DNA from: Flavobacterium coralii
Lineage (GTDB): Bacteria > Bacteroidota > Bacteroidia > Flavobacteriales > Flavobacteriaceae
DNA: 64,000 nucleotides
NCBI RefSeq assembly: GCF_019891545.1
Contig: NZ_JAHDIU010000002.1
Coordinates: 372,001 to 436,000, forward strand
Reading direction: 5' to 3'
Shown: one piece after another, positions 36,683 through 43,849 of the stretch
How positions within the stretch are numbered: position 1 is the stretch's first letter
Layout of the letters: each line of letters begins with the position of its first letter
Translations under genes and position numbers: made by a program
Notes under the pieces: model-generated
What the model saw: only the letters and a program-made list of their open reading frames with translations
What the model was told of the DNA's origin: nothing
Databases searched by the model: none

Positions 36683-37702
36683 TTATTGCAGCAGCTTTAT
36701 AAGAACATAAGTAAGTATATATGCAAATAATGGTGCAACACCCCAAACAGTAAAAAATCGCTTAACCGTCTTGTTACTGAATGTTTTTTTAACGCCATGC
36801 TTACTTATACTCAAAGCAATAAAACCTGCCCCGTTTAGCTGTACCAATGATGTGGGTATACCCTTTGTAACTGAAGCTATTAAAAGCAGGCTGGCAGTTA
36901 TAACAGCTATTATAGTACCATTAAAAGGGGAGACCTTTACAATTTCTTTACCTGTATTTTTTGTGGCCTTATAACCTAATAATGAGCTGCCTATAGCAAA
37001 GCATGGGGCAACAATGAGTACCGATAATATTATGATAGGGAGGAAGCTGCCTAAGTTTTCCTGCCCTATTTCATTAGCTGTTAATGATGCTATAGGGGCG
37101 GCAGCATTGGCAACATTGTTAGCACCTATAGAAAAAGCAACATACAGCGACGATAGTATCAGTACTGCCTTAAGCCCTTTGTGCTGGTTTAAGTGCCTGT
37201 AATCATCAGTAAATACTTTATCTTTTAAGGTTGGCAACAACCATTTGGAAAGCCCCAGCATTATAAAGAAAGCTATTAAAGGTAAGATAATCCATGTTGG
37301 GATAATTTCATAAAACAGCTTGTGAGTGTTTAAGCCATCTGTAGCTGTGGCAGCGCCTGCTATTGCCAAAACCGTTGACTGGCTTGTTGACTGCGGAACT
37401 CCAATTAAATTGGCCACCAGTATTGAAAGGCTGATGGAAAGCAATATAACAGATGTATTTAGCGGCGTAAAATAATGCTGTTCTAAAAGCCCGTTACCCA
37501 AAGTTAATGAGACTTCTTTTCCTGCTATAAGTGCACCTGCAAGCACCATTACCCCAAACAAACCGGGTATTGCATTGCGACGAATTATATTAGCGCCATA
37601 AGCTGCCGAAAACGATGGGGCGGTACCACTGCCCCCCATATTAACCGCTAAAAACATAGCCAAAAGAAAAGGAACAGTTAGAGTGCTGAATAAATCTGAC
37701 AT
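36683..37702 (-). CDS. PiT-family anion transporter (phosphate or sulfate permease)
   Basis: A 339-residue membrane protein of the inorganic phosphate transporter family. The duplicated signature is visible: NMGGSGTAPSFSAAYGANIIRR near the N-terminus, and SIGANNVANAAAPIASL near 195. About 10 membrane segments. The family moves phosphate, and some members (CysP) move sulfate. The Rrf2 regulator encoded nearby, a family that often controls sulfur and Fe-S genes, makes sulfate a real alternative. It follows the DUF2490 gene by 3 bases. Confidence 0.88.
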   Translation of the reverse strand: MSDLFSTLTVPFLLAMFLAVNMGGSGTAPSFSAAYGANIIRRNAIPGLFGVMVLAGALIAGKEVSLTLGNGLLEQHYFTPLNTSVILLSISLSILVANLIGVPQSTSQSTVLAIAGAATATDGLNTHKLFYEIIPTWIILPLIAFFIMLGLSKWLLPTLKDKVFTDDYRHLNQHKGLKAVLILSSLYVAFSIGANNVANAAAPIASLTANEIGQENLGSFLPIIILSVLIVAPCFAIGSSLLGYKATKNTGKEIVKVSPFNGTIIAVITASLLLIASVTKGIPTSLVQLNGAGFIALSISKHGVKKTFSNKTVKRFFTVWGVAPLFAYILTYVLIKLLQ

Positions 37703-37705
37703 AGT

Positions 37706-38446
37706 TTACTGGTTATTTGGTTTGCTGAAGTCTATTATATGATTGATTGTGAACCTGACGATGTGACGATTATAAAAATCTACACCCGACTGCCTTTGCT
37801 GAAACCAGTTCATATAGTCAAGTTCAACACCAAAATTCTTTAATGGCATATACCTGATACCACCGCCGTAACGGTTCTGGTCAAATACATTATTTACTAT
37901 TTCGTTGCCGATATTAAGGTGTATTTCATCAAAGGCTTTTAAGGCTATTTTAGCGGAAGGGGAGTACTGGAGTTCAAGTTTGTAACGAAAGCGGTTGTTG
38001 GTATATTTAAAAGAACCGTCCGGCTGCTCAAAAAAGCGGAATTCATCGCGGTATCTGTGATGCAGGTTCAACTTATCATTTAATTTTTGCAGGTAAGCAA
38101 ACTCAAACTGCGGCCTTAACTCTGTCTGGTTTGTATAATCTTCTACATTAGGGTCATGAGGCAACGAGTGTACAAAATACGTAAAGCCTAATGCTGTATT
38201 CCAGCCTTTGCCTAATTTTCTTTCAAGATTGGTGCGGGCTACAAACTGGTGTTGCCGCCAGGGGAACCAGTATGTCCTTTCTTCAATTTCCTGCCGTAGC
38301 TGGTAATTGTCGTTAAATTTTAGTGTTAAGTGATAGCGCATCCATAATAGGCTTTGCGTTTCAATGTTTTTTTGTGCAGTAACATTAGTAAATCTTAATG
38401 TGCTAATAACTAGCAAAGCAACTTTGAGAAGCGTAGTTTTTTTCAC
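37706..38446 (-). CDS. DUF2490 outer-membrane protein
   Basis: A 246-residue protein with a signal peptide (cleaved about residue 24, VTAQ) and a beta-rich mature part with repeated aromatic motifs (ERTYWFPWRQHQFVARTNLERKL split around W and R residues, YRDEFRFFEQ). It matches DUF2490, a likely outer-membrane barrel. Its close coupling to the PiT gene suggests it helps the same anion cross the outer membrane. Confidence 0.8.
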   Translation of the reverse strand: MKKTTLLKVALLVISTLRFTNVTAQKNIETQSLLWMRYHLTLKFNDNYQLRQEIEERTYWFPWRQHQFVARTNLERKLGKGWNTALGFTYFVHSLPHDPNVEDYTNQTELRPQFEFAYLQKLNDKLNLHHRYRDEFRFFEQPDGSFKYTNNRFRYKLELQYSPSAKIALKAFDEIHLNIGNEIVNNVFDQNRYGGGIRYMPLKNFGVELDYMNWFQQRQSGVDFYNRHIVRFTINHIIDFSKPNNQ

Positions 38447-38470
38447 TTATTACAGTTTTCTAACAGGATG

Positions 38471-38501
38471 CAAATATATAACACCTATTATTCCTACCAA
38501 A
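38471..38501 (-). promoter_or_regulatory. promoter TTTG-N19-TATATTTG for DUF2490-PiT
   Basis: On the minus strand TTTG (38498-38501) and TATATTTG (38471-38478), 25 bases before the ATG at 38446; a textbook Bacteroidetes promoter. Confidence 0.8.
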
Positions 38502-38526
38502 TAAGTATGATATAAATTTAAAAAAA

Positions 38527-38955
38527 TTATTCTTTTTTGGTTTCGCGTTCAATTATGTTGGCTAACGTGGCTTTTTTAAGACGTTTTACTGTTTCGTTCC
38601 TTATTTCCATAGCTACCTGTCGTATACCGCAGGTTTCCTCATCAACACACTCTTCACAACGTTCATAATATTCATATGTAACACACGGCAGTAGGCCAAT
38701 TGCGCCGTCAAATAGACGCAGGACTGTAGCCATATTAATTTCCTCTGGTGTACCGTTTAAAATATAGCCGCCATATTTACCTTTTTTACTTTTTAGAATC
38801 TTGGCGTTTTTAAGCTCACTCAAAATTGACTCTAAAAATTTTAATGAGATTTTCTGGTCTTCAGAAATACGGCTTACCGATACAGGCCATGAATCTGTAT
38901 TCCTTGCAATATATACCAGTGCATTTATGGCGTACTTCGTTTTTTTAGATAACAT
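38527..38955 (-). CDS. Rrf2-family transcription regulator with four cysteines
   Basis: A 142-residue winged-helix regulator. The N-terminal MLSKKTKYAINALVYIAR and the wing KSKKGKYGGYIL are Rrf2 marks. A cluster C-x8-C-x2-C-x5-C lies at about 99-117 (LLPCVTYEYYERCEECVDEE then TC), which could bind an Fe-S cluster as in IscR/NsrR relatives, though spacing differs from IscR. It is upstream of the DUF2490-PiT pair on the same strand and may control it, possibly in response to sulfur, iron or redox state. Confidence 0.85.
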   Translation of the reverse strand: MLSKKTKYAINALVYIARNTDSWPVSVSRISEDQKISLKFLESILSELKNAKILKSKKGKYGGYILNGTPEEINMATVLRLFDGAIGLLPCVTYEYYERCEECVDEETCGIRQVAMEIRNETVKRLKKATLANIIERETKKE

Positions 38956-38977
38956 TACTGTTTAAGCGCTTATTTTA

Positions 38978-39008
38978 CAAATATAGGATTATTAGAGCCC
39001 GGGCACAA
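38978..39008 (-). promoter_or_regulatory. promoter TTTG-N19-TATATTTG for the Rrf2 gene
   Basis: On the minus strand TTTG (39005-39008) and TATATTTG (38978-38985), 23 bases before the ATG at 38955. It lies wholly outside the left attachment site, so insertion of the element left this promoter intact. Confidence 0.78.
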
Positions 39009-39045
39009 AAAATAAAATATATTGTAAAATAGGAAATAATTATAA

Positions 39046-39073
39046 ATGAATTATAATTTATAGTATGATTAGT
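39046..39073 (+). other. left dif-like attachment site (attL candidate)
   Basis: Layout 11-6-11: left arm ATGAATTATAA, centre TTTATA, right arm GTATGATTAGT. The left half and centre match the right-end site; the right arm departs from the usual XerD arm, as expected if that arm comes from the phage. Confidence 0.5.
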
Positions 39074-39082
39074 ATTTTTTTG

Positions 39083-39090
39083 TATATTTG
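39083..39090 (+). promoter_or_regulatory. -7 promoter element TATATTTG reading into the hairpin
   Basis: A perfect box on the + strand with no long reading frame after it; it would start an RNA of about 55-60 nt ending at the hairpin at 39112-39155. Confidence 0.45.
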
Positions 39091-39111
39091 CCATGATGAA
39101 TTTTAAAAACC

Positions 39112-39155
39112 AATCCGGCAAGGTGCGCTAACACCGTTTGAGCCGGATTTTTTTA
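39112..39155 (+). terminator. strong hairpin with T-run, possibly the body of a small RNA
   Basis: Perfect stem AATCCGGC (39112-39119) / GCCGGATT (39142-39149) followed by T-rich sequence. Its loop holds a second hairpin GGTG-CGCTAA-CACC (39122-39135). Together with the box at 39083 it could define a very short transcript, or it may serve as a replication structure. Confidence 0.7.
39119..39135 (+). repeat. repeat CAAGGTGCGCTAACACC, copy A
   Basis: A 17-base sequence repeated exactly at 39493-39509. Each copy is preceded by ATGATGAATTTTA (39093-39105 here). The core can fold as GGTG-CGCTAA-CACC. Confidence 0.85.
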
Positions 39156-39237
39156 TTAAACAATATTTCAAGTATCAAATTACCGCAGGCGTTATTACGC
39201 TAACGCGGTTGAGCGCGGGTTAGAAAGTAGGGGAGTG

Positions 39238-39495
39238 CTATTCTAATGCAGAACCTTTTAAGGTTATGTAACCTATTTGCCGCCCTACAATTCTATTTTT
39301 CCGGTCAAAAGAATATATTTTCATATAATGAAAGCCATGCTTAGACCTCCAATACTTTTCGAGTGTAGAGAGGTAAGCACGGCTTATTCTTATCCAAATA
39401 TAATTTTTACCGTTGTTGAATATGCGGTTGCTATATACAACCTTAGCGACAGCCTGTTTAACTCTGTGCGTTGCCATATGATGAATTTTATTCAA
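39238..39495 (-). CDS. small basic protein of the phage-like element
   Basis: Up to 85 residues, strongly basic, unknown family. A second Met (39477) avoids coding the repeat at the 5' end and may be the true start (79 residues). It contains KNYIWIRISRAYLSTLEKYWR, mixed aromatic and basic residues as in nucleic-acid-binding proteins. Last gene of the leftward block; weak evidence beyond an open frame in the right orientation. Confidence 0.4.
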   Translation of the reverse strand: MNKIHHMATHRVKQAVAKVVYSNRIFNNGKNYIWIRISRAYLSTLEKYWRSKHGFHYMKIYSFDRKNRIVGRQIGYITLKGSALE

Positions 39496-39509
39496 GGTGC
39501 GCTAACACC
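39493..39509 (+). repeat. repeat CAAGGTGCGCTAACACC, copy B
   Basis: Second exact copy, preceded by ATGATGAATTTTA at 39478-39490. A third, partial match CGCTAAC lies between the copies at 39198-39204. Confidence 0.85.
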
Positions 39510-39638
39510 TACCTTAACGGTACGAATATAATACTTTATTTTTCATATTTTACACTTGTTAATAAAAAGTTAATCAAAGACCGGACACCGAATAAAGACA
39601 GAACCGGGCATGGACACTTTTTAGTTTTTTAAAAGAGT

Positions 39639-39902
39639 TTACGGTAGTTGTAATATTTCGCCCTCATTCCGGGTAAAATCGCTGTCATTGAGTAACGAAT
39701 AATCCGTTATTGAATGACTACAAAAAAACTGCTCCAAAGGCGTGAAAAAGCCTTGTATCCAATCGGAGGGGACACTATTTGTACCCTCATAATAGCCAAG
39801 CAAAAAACCGCGCTCCGGGAATACTATTTGACTGTTGTCCGTAGCTATGTGACAGATTTTGCGTTTTGTGTTCAAGTAAATTATTCCTTGTGAATATGGC
39901 AT
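39639..39902 (-). CDS. hypothetical protein of the phage-like element
   Basis: An 87-residue protein without a recognised domain. Aromatic-rich, no membrane segment. It follows the 172-residue membrane protein gene by 10 bases on the same strand, which supports it as real. Confidence 0.5.
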   Translation of the reverse strand: MPYSQGIIYLNTKRKICHIATDNSQIVFPERGFLLGYYEGTNSVPSDWIQGFFTPLEQFFCSHSITDYSLLNDSDFTRNEGEILQLP

Positions 39903-39912
39903 AATATCCGGT

Positions 39913-40431
39913 TTAAATGTTATATCCTAACTCTTTCAGTTTAACGACTTCACTGGCGCAATATTGATGCAAGTCGCGCGATAAGTCGCGCATGCGTGTA
40001 CCGATATAATACAAGTGTTTCAAAGCCTCAATATCGTTGCCAAATTCGACTAAGATTTCAAATATCATTTTCTCATCTTCAGTTGAGCCAGTCCAAAAGT
40101 CCCACCATTTACGACTATCCCACTCATTAACACGAAGCCCGGCGATTATCCCACGTGCAGCACTCATTAACTGTTCGTTAGTGTGATGCTTTAAATTTGC
40201 CGGGATTTCGTTAAGTTTAGCCGTCCACATCTCATCACGTACAAGCGGGTCCATAGCACCCTCTAACCACTCATCTTTCATATGCTCTTCAGCTTGCTCG
40301 TCAGCACTCCATAACTGCTTTCTAATGAGTTTATAAACCGGGATGAGTATCAATATACCCAACAGGAGTAAAACGCCCTTAAACAAAAGCCCTATATTAA
40401 TAGGGCTGTTTTGTAGATTAATTGCTGCCAT
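39913..40431 (-). CDS. single-TM protein of the phage-like element
   Basis: A 172-residue protein with one N-terminal membrane segment (about 13-32, LLFKGVLLLLGILILIPVY) and a soluble, helical, Trp-rich rest (SRKWWDFWTGSTEDEK). No known family recognised. Likely a virion-membrane or host-membrane protein. Its ATG follows the stop of the 37-residue gene by 3 bases. Confidence 0.65.
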   Translation of the reverse strand: MAAINLQNSPINIGLLFKGVLLLLGILILIPVYKLIRKQLWSADEQAEEHMKDEWLEGAMDPLVRDEMWTAKLNEIPANLKHHTNEQLMSAARGIIAGLRVNEWDSRKWWDFWTGSTEDEKMIFEILVEFGNDIEALKHLYYIGTRMRDLSRDLHQYCASEVVKLKELGYNI

Positions 40432-40434
40432 GTT

Positions 40435-40548
40435 TTACTTCTTTACACGGTTGATAATCATTTTAACAACAGACACAAGTCCAATTGCAGCAAGAACCGT
40501 TAAAGGAAATGCGTATTTTGTAGCGAAGTTTACAATCTTATCTTTCAT
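40435..40548 (-). CDS. 37-residue single-TM peptide
   Basis: M-KDKIVNFATKYAFPL then a hydrophobic stretch TVLAAIGLVSVVKMI and a basic tail INRVKK. Typical of a small phage membrane protein (structural or holin-like). It is tightly placed between the transglycosylase gene and the 172-residue gene. Confidence 0.6.
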   Translation of the reverse strand: MKDKIVNFATKYAFPLTVLAAIGLVSVVKMIINRVKK

Positions 40549-40582
40549 GATTTTAATTATTATTTTTTTGTTAGTAATCGTT

Positions 40583-41221
40583 TTAACTTATCGCGGAATA
40601 CATAGCCAAGACCGAGTAAAAAAAAACAGCGATTATAGCGTATGCAGGGGTTTTACTACCGCCCTTGATTTCGTTATCAAAATCAAAGCCCCATTTGTTA
40701 TAGACCTCCCTAAAGTAATCCTCAACCTCTTTTTTAAGGATTTTTTTATCCTTATTCCGGTCAAAAATTGGGTTTTGTTTGGCTATCAGTTCAGCCGATA
40801 AACCGGAAGTTTGGAAAACATAATCATCACTTTTGCCCTGGGCAACCGGGAAGAACACCGAAAGGTAAACATCTACAAAACTTTTAGGTTTTGTGCGCAA
40901 AGCCTGTTTCAGATAGGCTTTAACCACATCCATTTGTTCTATGAACGACATTTGCGCCAACTCATCTAAATAGTACTTACGGCCTGCAATGGTTTTGTAT
41001 TCAACACCCTTTTTATCACGTGTGAACTGGATAAGGCCGACAGAGCCGATACCGTTCCTGATTGACGGGCTAAAGGTACGAGCGGTTTCAAAGAACATGA
41101 CCGCCAAAAGCCAATTTGGTTGGTCAATATTGACAGCTTTGCAGACTTCAATTACTTTTTGTATTTCAGCGTGCGACAGCTTATCAATGAATTTACTGCT
41201 GATTTTCGGTACTGTTGACAT
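40583..41221 (-). CDS. lytic transglycosylase with C-terminal membrane anchor
   Basis: A 212-residue protein. Residues 35-75 show the lysozyme-like transglycosylase signature: LLAVMFFETARTFSPSIRN then GSVGLIQFT, with the Glu in FFETA as the catalytic residue. A membrane segment lies at about 192-209 (YAIIAVFFYSVLAMY). Phages with an internal membrane, such as PRD1-like viruses and FLiP, carry such membrane-held muralytic enzymes to penetrate peptidoglycan at entry. This gene is the best argument that the element is a virus and not a plasmid. Confidence 0.8.
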   Translation of the reverse strand: MSTVPKISSKFIDKLSHAEIQKVIEVCKAVNIDQPNWLLAVMFFETARTFSPSIRNGIGSVGLIQFTRDKKGVEYKTIAGRKYYLDELAQMSFIEQMDVVKAYLKQALRTKPKSFVDVYLSVFFPVAQGKSDDYVFQTSGLSAELIAKQNPIFDRNKDKKILKKEVEDYFREVYNKWGFDFDNEIKGGSKTPAYAIIAVFFYSVLAMYSAIS

Positions 41222-41378
41222 GACCCGGTTTGTTTATTTTACTGAACCTGTCAAGACCAAACTCGAGCGTATCAAGCGCAGCTTGGACGACTTGCCCCCA
41301 ATAGCGGACATTTTGCAGGGTTTTAAGGATATTAAAACCTTTAAGACTTGGCATTTTCATTTGCTTCAGTATTTTCAT
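41193..41378 (-). CDS. 61-residue hypothetical phage protein
   Basis: Helical, amphipathic peptide (LKTLQNVRYWGQVVQAALDTL). It overlaps the gene before it by 38 bases and the transglycosylase gene by 29, so it is accepted mainly because it fills an otherwise empty stretch in a compact genome. Confidence 0.45.
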   Translation of the reverse strand: MKILKQMKMPSLKGFNILKTLQNVRYWGQVVQAALDTLEFGLDRFSKINKPGHVNSTENQQ

Positions 41379-41514
41379 TAGACAATCGTTTTAACATTTC
41401 CTGATATTCAGCACGTTCGGCGCGCCGTTCCTTACGCCTTGCCCGGCGTTCGCGGAGGTACTTACCCAGTTCAGGAATGCCAAGGGTAAGCACGAGTTTT
41501 ATTATTTCTTTCAT
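41341..41514 (-). CDS. 57-residue basic coiled protein
   Basis: Hydrophobic start (KEIIKLVLTLGIPELG) followed by an Arg/Glu-rich helix (RERRARRKERRAERAEYQEM, about 21-40). Such a peptide could bind DNA or pack it near a membrane. Starts one base after the previous stop codon. Confidence 0.6.
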   Translation of the reverse strand: MKEIIKLVLTLGIPELGKYLRERRARRKERRAERAEYQEMLKRLSNENTEANENAKS

Positions 41515-41515
41515 A

Positions 41516-42055
41516 TTAATTGTAAAAAGTAGTTACAGAACCCGTTACGTGTTTACCTTTGGCAGTATAACCGTCGCCATTTGGAGAGATAACCAAGCCT
41601 TTGGTTTCAAGCACTATTTTACCCGTTTCAAGGGATAAAAGACACGGCAAGGTTTCAGGCGCGCCCATAGGATATTCCACTATGCAAATCATCTTATGAA
41701 ACTTGTTGCCTTTTTTGCTGATAATTTCGCCCGGAACACCCGCAGAGTAAGAACCATCTTTTTTAAGTTCGGGAGGAGTCAACCAAGTTGCCTTGTAAGG
41801 TTTTACCGTGAACTTAATAAGTCCCTGCTTCGTTACCTTAAAAGCGTTTACTATATAAGCACCTCCACCGTTTTTAAGTTCGGTATACACCGCCCAAGTG
41901 CGCTTTACTTCAGGTTGCTGTTGCTGGTATTGCTGTTGCTGATAGCCACCACGATTATTATAATTGTTGTTTCGGCTGTAATTGTTTCTGCCGGAAGAAC
42001 GGCGCGAATTTCCACCACTTCGGAAATTACCGCGAGAGTTGTTATTGAACCCCAT
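41516..42055 (-). CDS. Asn/Gly/Gln-rich protein of the phage-like element
   Basis: A 179-residue protein. The first 50 residues are low-complexity (Gly, Asn, Arg, Ser, then poly-Gln), and the rest (about 52-179) is a compact beta-rich domain (RTWAVYTELKNGGGAYIVNA). A basic Gly/Asn/Arg tail before a small beta domain suggests ssDNA binding or a minor virion protein. No family recognised. Confidence 0.6.
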   Translation of the reverse strand: MGFNNNSRGNFRSGGNSRRSSGRNNYSRNNNYNNRGGYQQQQYQQQQPEVKRTWAVYTELKNGGGAYIVNAFKVTKQGLIKFTVKPYKATWLTPPELKKDGSYSAGVPGEIISKKGNKFHKMICIVEYPMGAPETLPCLLSLETGKIVLETKGLVISPNGDGYTAKGKHVTGSVTTFYN

Positions 42056-42153
42056 AGATTAATTGTATTATTAATTGTTTGATTTCTGTTAACTTGCTTA
42101 AAATGATAGTGATAGTATCAAGCACAACCACAACAAACAGCAAGCACCCTATT

Positions 42154-42816
42154 TTATCTGTTTGCGAATTTTCCTTTGCCACCGCGCGAAAATGGTTTTT
42201 TAACGATTACCCATATTGCGCCACCAACGAGTACAACAGCACCAATTACAAGCACCTTGTTATTGTTTACCCAGGTTTTAAAGGCTTGCCAACCGGACTG
42301 ATTTACAACGTTATTGCCAACAGCAGTACCACCGATGGCAGTACCTAAGCCGATAGCAGCACCGCCAAGAGTACCGTTTATTATACCGTCAAGGGTAGCG
42401 TTCCCGGTTTGTATTCCACCCTTTGTAGGCATACCGTTTGCAGCATAAGAAGCGTTAACAGGTGTAGCATTCGGCATATTACCGCCTGTTTTATATTGCG
42501 CTATTTCAGCAGGAGTGCCTGTAAAGATTATCGTACCTAAACCCTTTGAGACGAAGCCTTGAGCCATAGAAAGAGGAAAAGGTCGGATTTTACCGTCAGT
42601 GTATTGAAAGACAGCCCAAGGAGTTGAACCAGTTACAGTTTTTACAGCATTTCCGATACCACCAACCAAATCAGCTAACTTGCTGTTATTTCCGGCTTGC
42701 TCCTTTATTAGTTCGCCCATACCGGGAACCATACCACCATATTTATCGGCAAGCCCGGCAACAGTTTTCGTTGCGCCTGATATTGCTTTTGTTATTTTAC
42801 CTAATGAAAAGCCCAT
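42154..42816 (-). CDS. Gly-rich membrane structural protein candidate
   Basis: A 220-residue protein, rich in Gly and Ala, with small-residue helices (GGAAIGLGTAIGGTAVG about 150-166) and a membrane segment at about 190-207 (VLVIGAVVLVGGAIWVIV) followed by a basic tail (KKPFSRGGKGK). This resembles minor capsid or DNA-pilot proteins of small ssDNA phages. Its start is directly downstream of the capsid-candidate stop. Confidence 0.6.
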   Translation of the reverse strand: MGFSLGKITKAISGATKTVAGLADKYGGMVPGMGELIKEQAGNNSKLADLVGGIGNAVKTVTGSTPWAVFQYTDGKIRPFPLSMAQGFVSKGLGTIIFTGTPAEIAQYKTGGNMPNATPVNASYAANGMPTKGGIQTGNATLDGIINGTLGGAAIGLGTAIGGTAVGNNVVNQSGWQAFKTWVNNNKVLVIGAVVLVGGAIWVIVKKPFSRGGKGKFANR

Positions 42817-42817
42817 A

Positions 42818-43552
42818 TTACACCTCCCTCCTTAATGTAAGATTTACTATACCTGATTGCGCCTTACGGATGTTTATCCTGTTATAAATTGTAAAACCAC
42901 CGGGAGAAATAGGAAGACTGATTTTAGCAGGCTCAACATATGCAGTTCCATCAGGCTGAACAATCTGCAAAACATCCATTTGACGAACAATAGCGCGCAA
43001 CTCTTCAGGCTCAAATTTTGCGACATTGCCATTAGCACCAGTCAACTGGTACTGCTCTACCTCCGGTATATCATCAATCAAAAGATGAGTGTAACCGTTC
43101 AGAAAAAAATCGACATCGGTATCGTCACGCTTCATAGTTTTGGTTTCAAACTTTAAAAGAGGAGAACCACCGACAACAGTATCTTCAATGGCATTAACAG
43201 CGTAGTTATTGCCAACCACAAGACCGCTAAGTTCAACCTTTAAAGTATCTCCGGGCATCATAAGAATTGCACCCATTTTTGCAAGCTCTATCATAATGAC
43301 AGTGCTACCCTCATCATCTGAAAGTATAGCCTCATCATCAATGTTTGTGAGCAAAGCAATATCTTTTAGGGACATAAAACCCTGTGTAAATTCATGCGAA
43401 TTGGCATTCGCACGCTCCAACTGAATGTTAATTTTTTCCGTATTCAATTCCTTGAATGCAACATCAGTTGTAATCATAATCGTAGAGACTGCCTTACCTG
43501 TGGACAGAACCCCGGTTTGCGTTACGCCTGTTTTGGCTGGATAAAGTTTCAT
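42818..43552 (-). CDS. major capsid protein candidate (beta-rich)
   Basis: A 244-residue protein with no signal peptide or membrane segment and a mostly beta pattern throughout (for example MPGDTLKVELSGLVVG, NYAVNAIEDTVVGG, PISPGGFTIYNRINI). It is the first gene after a good promoter and is followed by the Gly-rich membrane protein, a typical order for structural genes. A jelly-roll capsid fold is inferred from size, pattern and position; I recognise no sequence motif. Confidence 0.5.
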   Translation of the reverse strand: MKLYPAKTGVTQTGVLSTGKAVSTIMITTDVAFKELNTEKINIQLERANANSHEFTQGFMSLKDIALLTNIDDEAILSDDEGSTVIMIELAKMGAILMMPGDTLKVELSGLVVGNNYAVNAIEDTVVGGSPLLKFETKTMKRDDTDVDFFLNGYTHLLIDDIPEVEQYQLTGANGNVAKFEPEELRAIVRQMDVLQIVQPDGTAYVEPAKISLPISPGGFTIYNRINIRKAQSGIVNLTLRREV

Positions 43553-43586
43553 TTTGTTTTTAATTATTAGTTAAACATCTATGAAA

Positions 43587-43594
43587 CAAATATA
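43587..43594 (-). promoter_or_regulatory. -7 promoter element TATATTTG for the structural genes
   Basis: Perfect box on the minus strand, 35 bases before the ATG at 43552. Just upstream, CGACAA occurs three times on the minus strand (43622-43658), a possible operator. Confidence 0.6.
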
Positions 43595-43660
43595 TACCAT
43601 GCTATAACCGGGGTTGGCGGTATTGTCGTAAGCTGGTTTTTTTGTCGCTTTTTGTCGTTT

Positions 43661-43822
43661 TTAGTTTATACCGAAATATTCGGCATAATGTTTGAAAGTC
43701 ACTTTGGGAATGCCGTTTAAATCTTTGATATTTTTTAAATAGCGTTGGGCTGTCCTTACAGTTACGCCCATAAGCGCAGATACTTCTTTTGAAGTCATTA
43801 CATGATATTGAGAATATTGCAT
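43661..43822 (-). CDS. 53-residue HTH protein (excisionase/MerR-like)
   Basis: MTSKEVSALMGVTVRTAQRY near residues 9-28 is a helix-turn-helix of the MerR/AlpA type, followed by a short basic helix. The usual role is as a small phage regulator or excisionase. It lies between the early genes (Rep and Cys-rich proteins) and the structural block, a good place for a switch protein. Confidence 0.7.
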   Translation of the reverse strand: MQYSQYHVMTSKEVSALMGVTVRTAQRYLKNIKDLNGIPKVTFKHYAEYFGIN

Positions 43823-43849
43823 AATGTGAATTATTAATGTTGAGTGATA

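Noticed and set aside
40343-40801. Rightward 152-codon frame inside the phage-like element
   Set aside because: It runs antisense to three well-placed leftward genes and shows no conserved features.
42056-42153. Tiny leftward frame between the Gly-rich and Asn-rich phage genes (27-37 codons from GTG or TTG)
   Set aside because: No ATG and no clear start; it may be a small membrane peptide but the evidence is too weak to list.
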